A stretch of 21,274 nucleotides of DNA from IMG/VR virus record IMGVR_UViG_3300032560_000140, positions 1 to 21,274 of that record; one strand, written 5' to 3'. The notes under the pieces were generated by a model. It was not told the DNA's origin. It saw nothing but the letters and a program-made list of their open reading frames with translations, and did not search any database. The translations under genes were made by a program, and so were the position numbers. This stretch comes from a virus. Every line of letters starts with the position of its first letter. The first letter of the stretch is position 1. Of this stretch, positions 20,465 through 21,274 are shown in pieces.

Positions 20465-21274
20465 ATGCCAATACAAACATTTAATTTTGCAAACATAGAG
20501 CCTATGAAGCTAGGAAGTAGATTTTCTGATATTTTAGCTGGACTCAAAACTAGTGAGGATTCCGAAGATAGAAGAATAAAGAATGAAGGCTTAGGGCATC
20601 AAAATACTATTTTAGGCGCTGAGGCACAATATGCGCCAGATAAATTTAAATTTGCAAATGCTATTCAAGAAGCTAAGGCTAGATATGCCGCAGAACAAGA
20701 ACAATCAGAAATTGCTTTAAGAAGAGCGCACGCACATCATGCAAACAGTCAAGCAGAGCATGGTGGCCTAACTGGCGCTCCAGCTGAAGCCTTCGCTTTA
20801 GAACTATTAAAAAAACGCTATGGAGCAAATAGCGATGTTTATAACAATGCTAAAAAAAGCTATGAATTGGCAAATCATTCTAAGGAAGTTTTAAACGCAA
20901 ACAGAGAAGAATTAACAAAAAATGCTGGCAAAAGATTTTCTACTCCTCTAGGAAAGCTTCAACAAGAACGAGCTGAAATTGAAGCTGGGTATATGCCAGG
21001 AACTATGAATAGTGATAACCCTATTCCTTTAAATCCTGAAGCTCAGCAAGCATTATTAGGAGAAGTTGATAATAAGATATTAAAAACAAACACTGATGCT
21101 CAAAGCCGAATAAAGAATATATATGCAACTAATATTGAGAAAACAGTTGATAATATAAAGGTTGATGATTTAGTTAGGTATGGTGGTCTTGCGGGAGGGG
21201 TAGCAAAAAAGATAGAGCAAGGAAAAGCTCTTGTTGGAAAAGAATCTGAGGATTATAAAAAGTTTCAAGAAAAT
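20465..21274 (+). CDS. Second ejection-type protein, 3' end outside the window
   Basis: The frame starts at ATG 20465 and is open to the last base, giving at least 270 residues. After MPIQTFNFANIEPMKLGSRF come long charged helices rich in Ala, Gln and Lys (FANAIQEAKARYAAEQEQSEIALRRAHAHHANSQAEHG, LELLKKRYGANSDVYNNAKKSYEL). A central Pro/Asn turn region and LVRYGGLAGGVAKKIEQGK near the cut follow. I see no membrane helix so far. This resembles large internal virion proteins of podoviruses (gp16/gp20 type) that are injected with the genome. The ribosome site is part of the preceding gene's end (AAGGGATAAGCG), so translation is probably coupled. Confidence 0.7.
   Translation, partial: MPIQTFNFANIEPMKLGSRFSDILAGLKTSEDSEDRRIKNEGLGHQNTILGAEAQYAPDKFKFANAIQEAKARYAAEQEQSEIALRRAHAHHANSQAEHGGLTGAPAEAFALELLKKRYGANSDVYNNAKKSYELANHSKEVLNANREELTKNAGKRFSTPLGKLQQERAEIEAGYMPGTMNSDNPIPLNPEAQQALLGEVDNKILKTNTDAQSRIKNIYATNIEKTVDNIKVDDLVRYGGLAGGVAKKIEQGKALVGKESEDYKKFQEN

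Overview
This 21.3-kb window is most of a tailed-phage genome or prophage with P22-like (short-tailed, podovirus) virion architecture. Base composition is AT-rich. The host is probably a gammaproteobacterium, and possibly a member of Legionellales. This rests on E. coli-type DnaA boxes, sigma70-like promoters, a VapD gene, several DUF1640-like coiled-coil membrane proteins and the low GC. The host call is inference; no rRNA, tRNA or clear host housekeeping gene is present. No integrase, lysis gene or CI-type repressor is visible, so I cannot tell whether the element is integrated.

Layout. (1) Positions 1-1700 hold the 3' part of an unrecognised gene, a terminator, and a phage replication-initiator-like gene (781-1506). 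That gene carries four DnaA-box-like sites and a 24-bp tandem repeat, so it looks like a lambda-O-style internal origin. (2) Positions 1715-3740 hold a minus-strand recombination operon: a small ORF, a RecE/ExoVIII-like exonuclease and a Redbeta/Bet annealing protein. It is driven by a strong promoter shared divergently with a small ribbon-helix-helix regulator at 3753. (3) Positions 3935-5930 hold two coiled-coil membrane proteins, a Cys-motif small protein, the terminase small subunit, two tiny ORFs and a 91-aa protein resembling sigma70 region 4. (4) Positions 5926-8286 hold the terminase large subunit, split at its ATP-binding motif by a 267-aa intein with a LAGLIDADG motif. (5) Positions 8296-8908 are a minus-strand cassette of two more coiled-coil membrane proteins. 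(6) Positions 8956-12340 hold the portal and five small genes, closed by a strong terminator. (7) Positions 12395-13349 hold a 66-aa Rpn-tail-like ORF and a second minus-strand cassette, in which a fifth coiled-coil protein precedes VapD under its own promoter. (8) Positions 13411-21274 hold scaffold, coat, an HNH endonuclease, a probable surface protein, gp4-like and gp10-like tail proteins, a small protein where P22 has its needle, and two ejection-type proteins, the last running off the window.

The virion genes follow the P22 order: TerS, TerL, portal, scaffold, coat, gp4, gp10, ejection proteins. This core is interrupted by an intein, an HNH gene and two reverse-strand accessory cassettes. 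The least explained component is the set of five related coiled-coil/transmembrane proteins. In at least two of them the coil has grown by 21-bp (one-heptad) tandem duplication, and one is coupled to the VapD ribonuclease gene.
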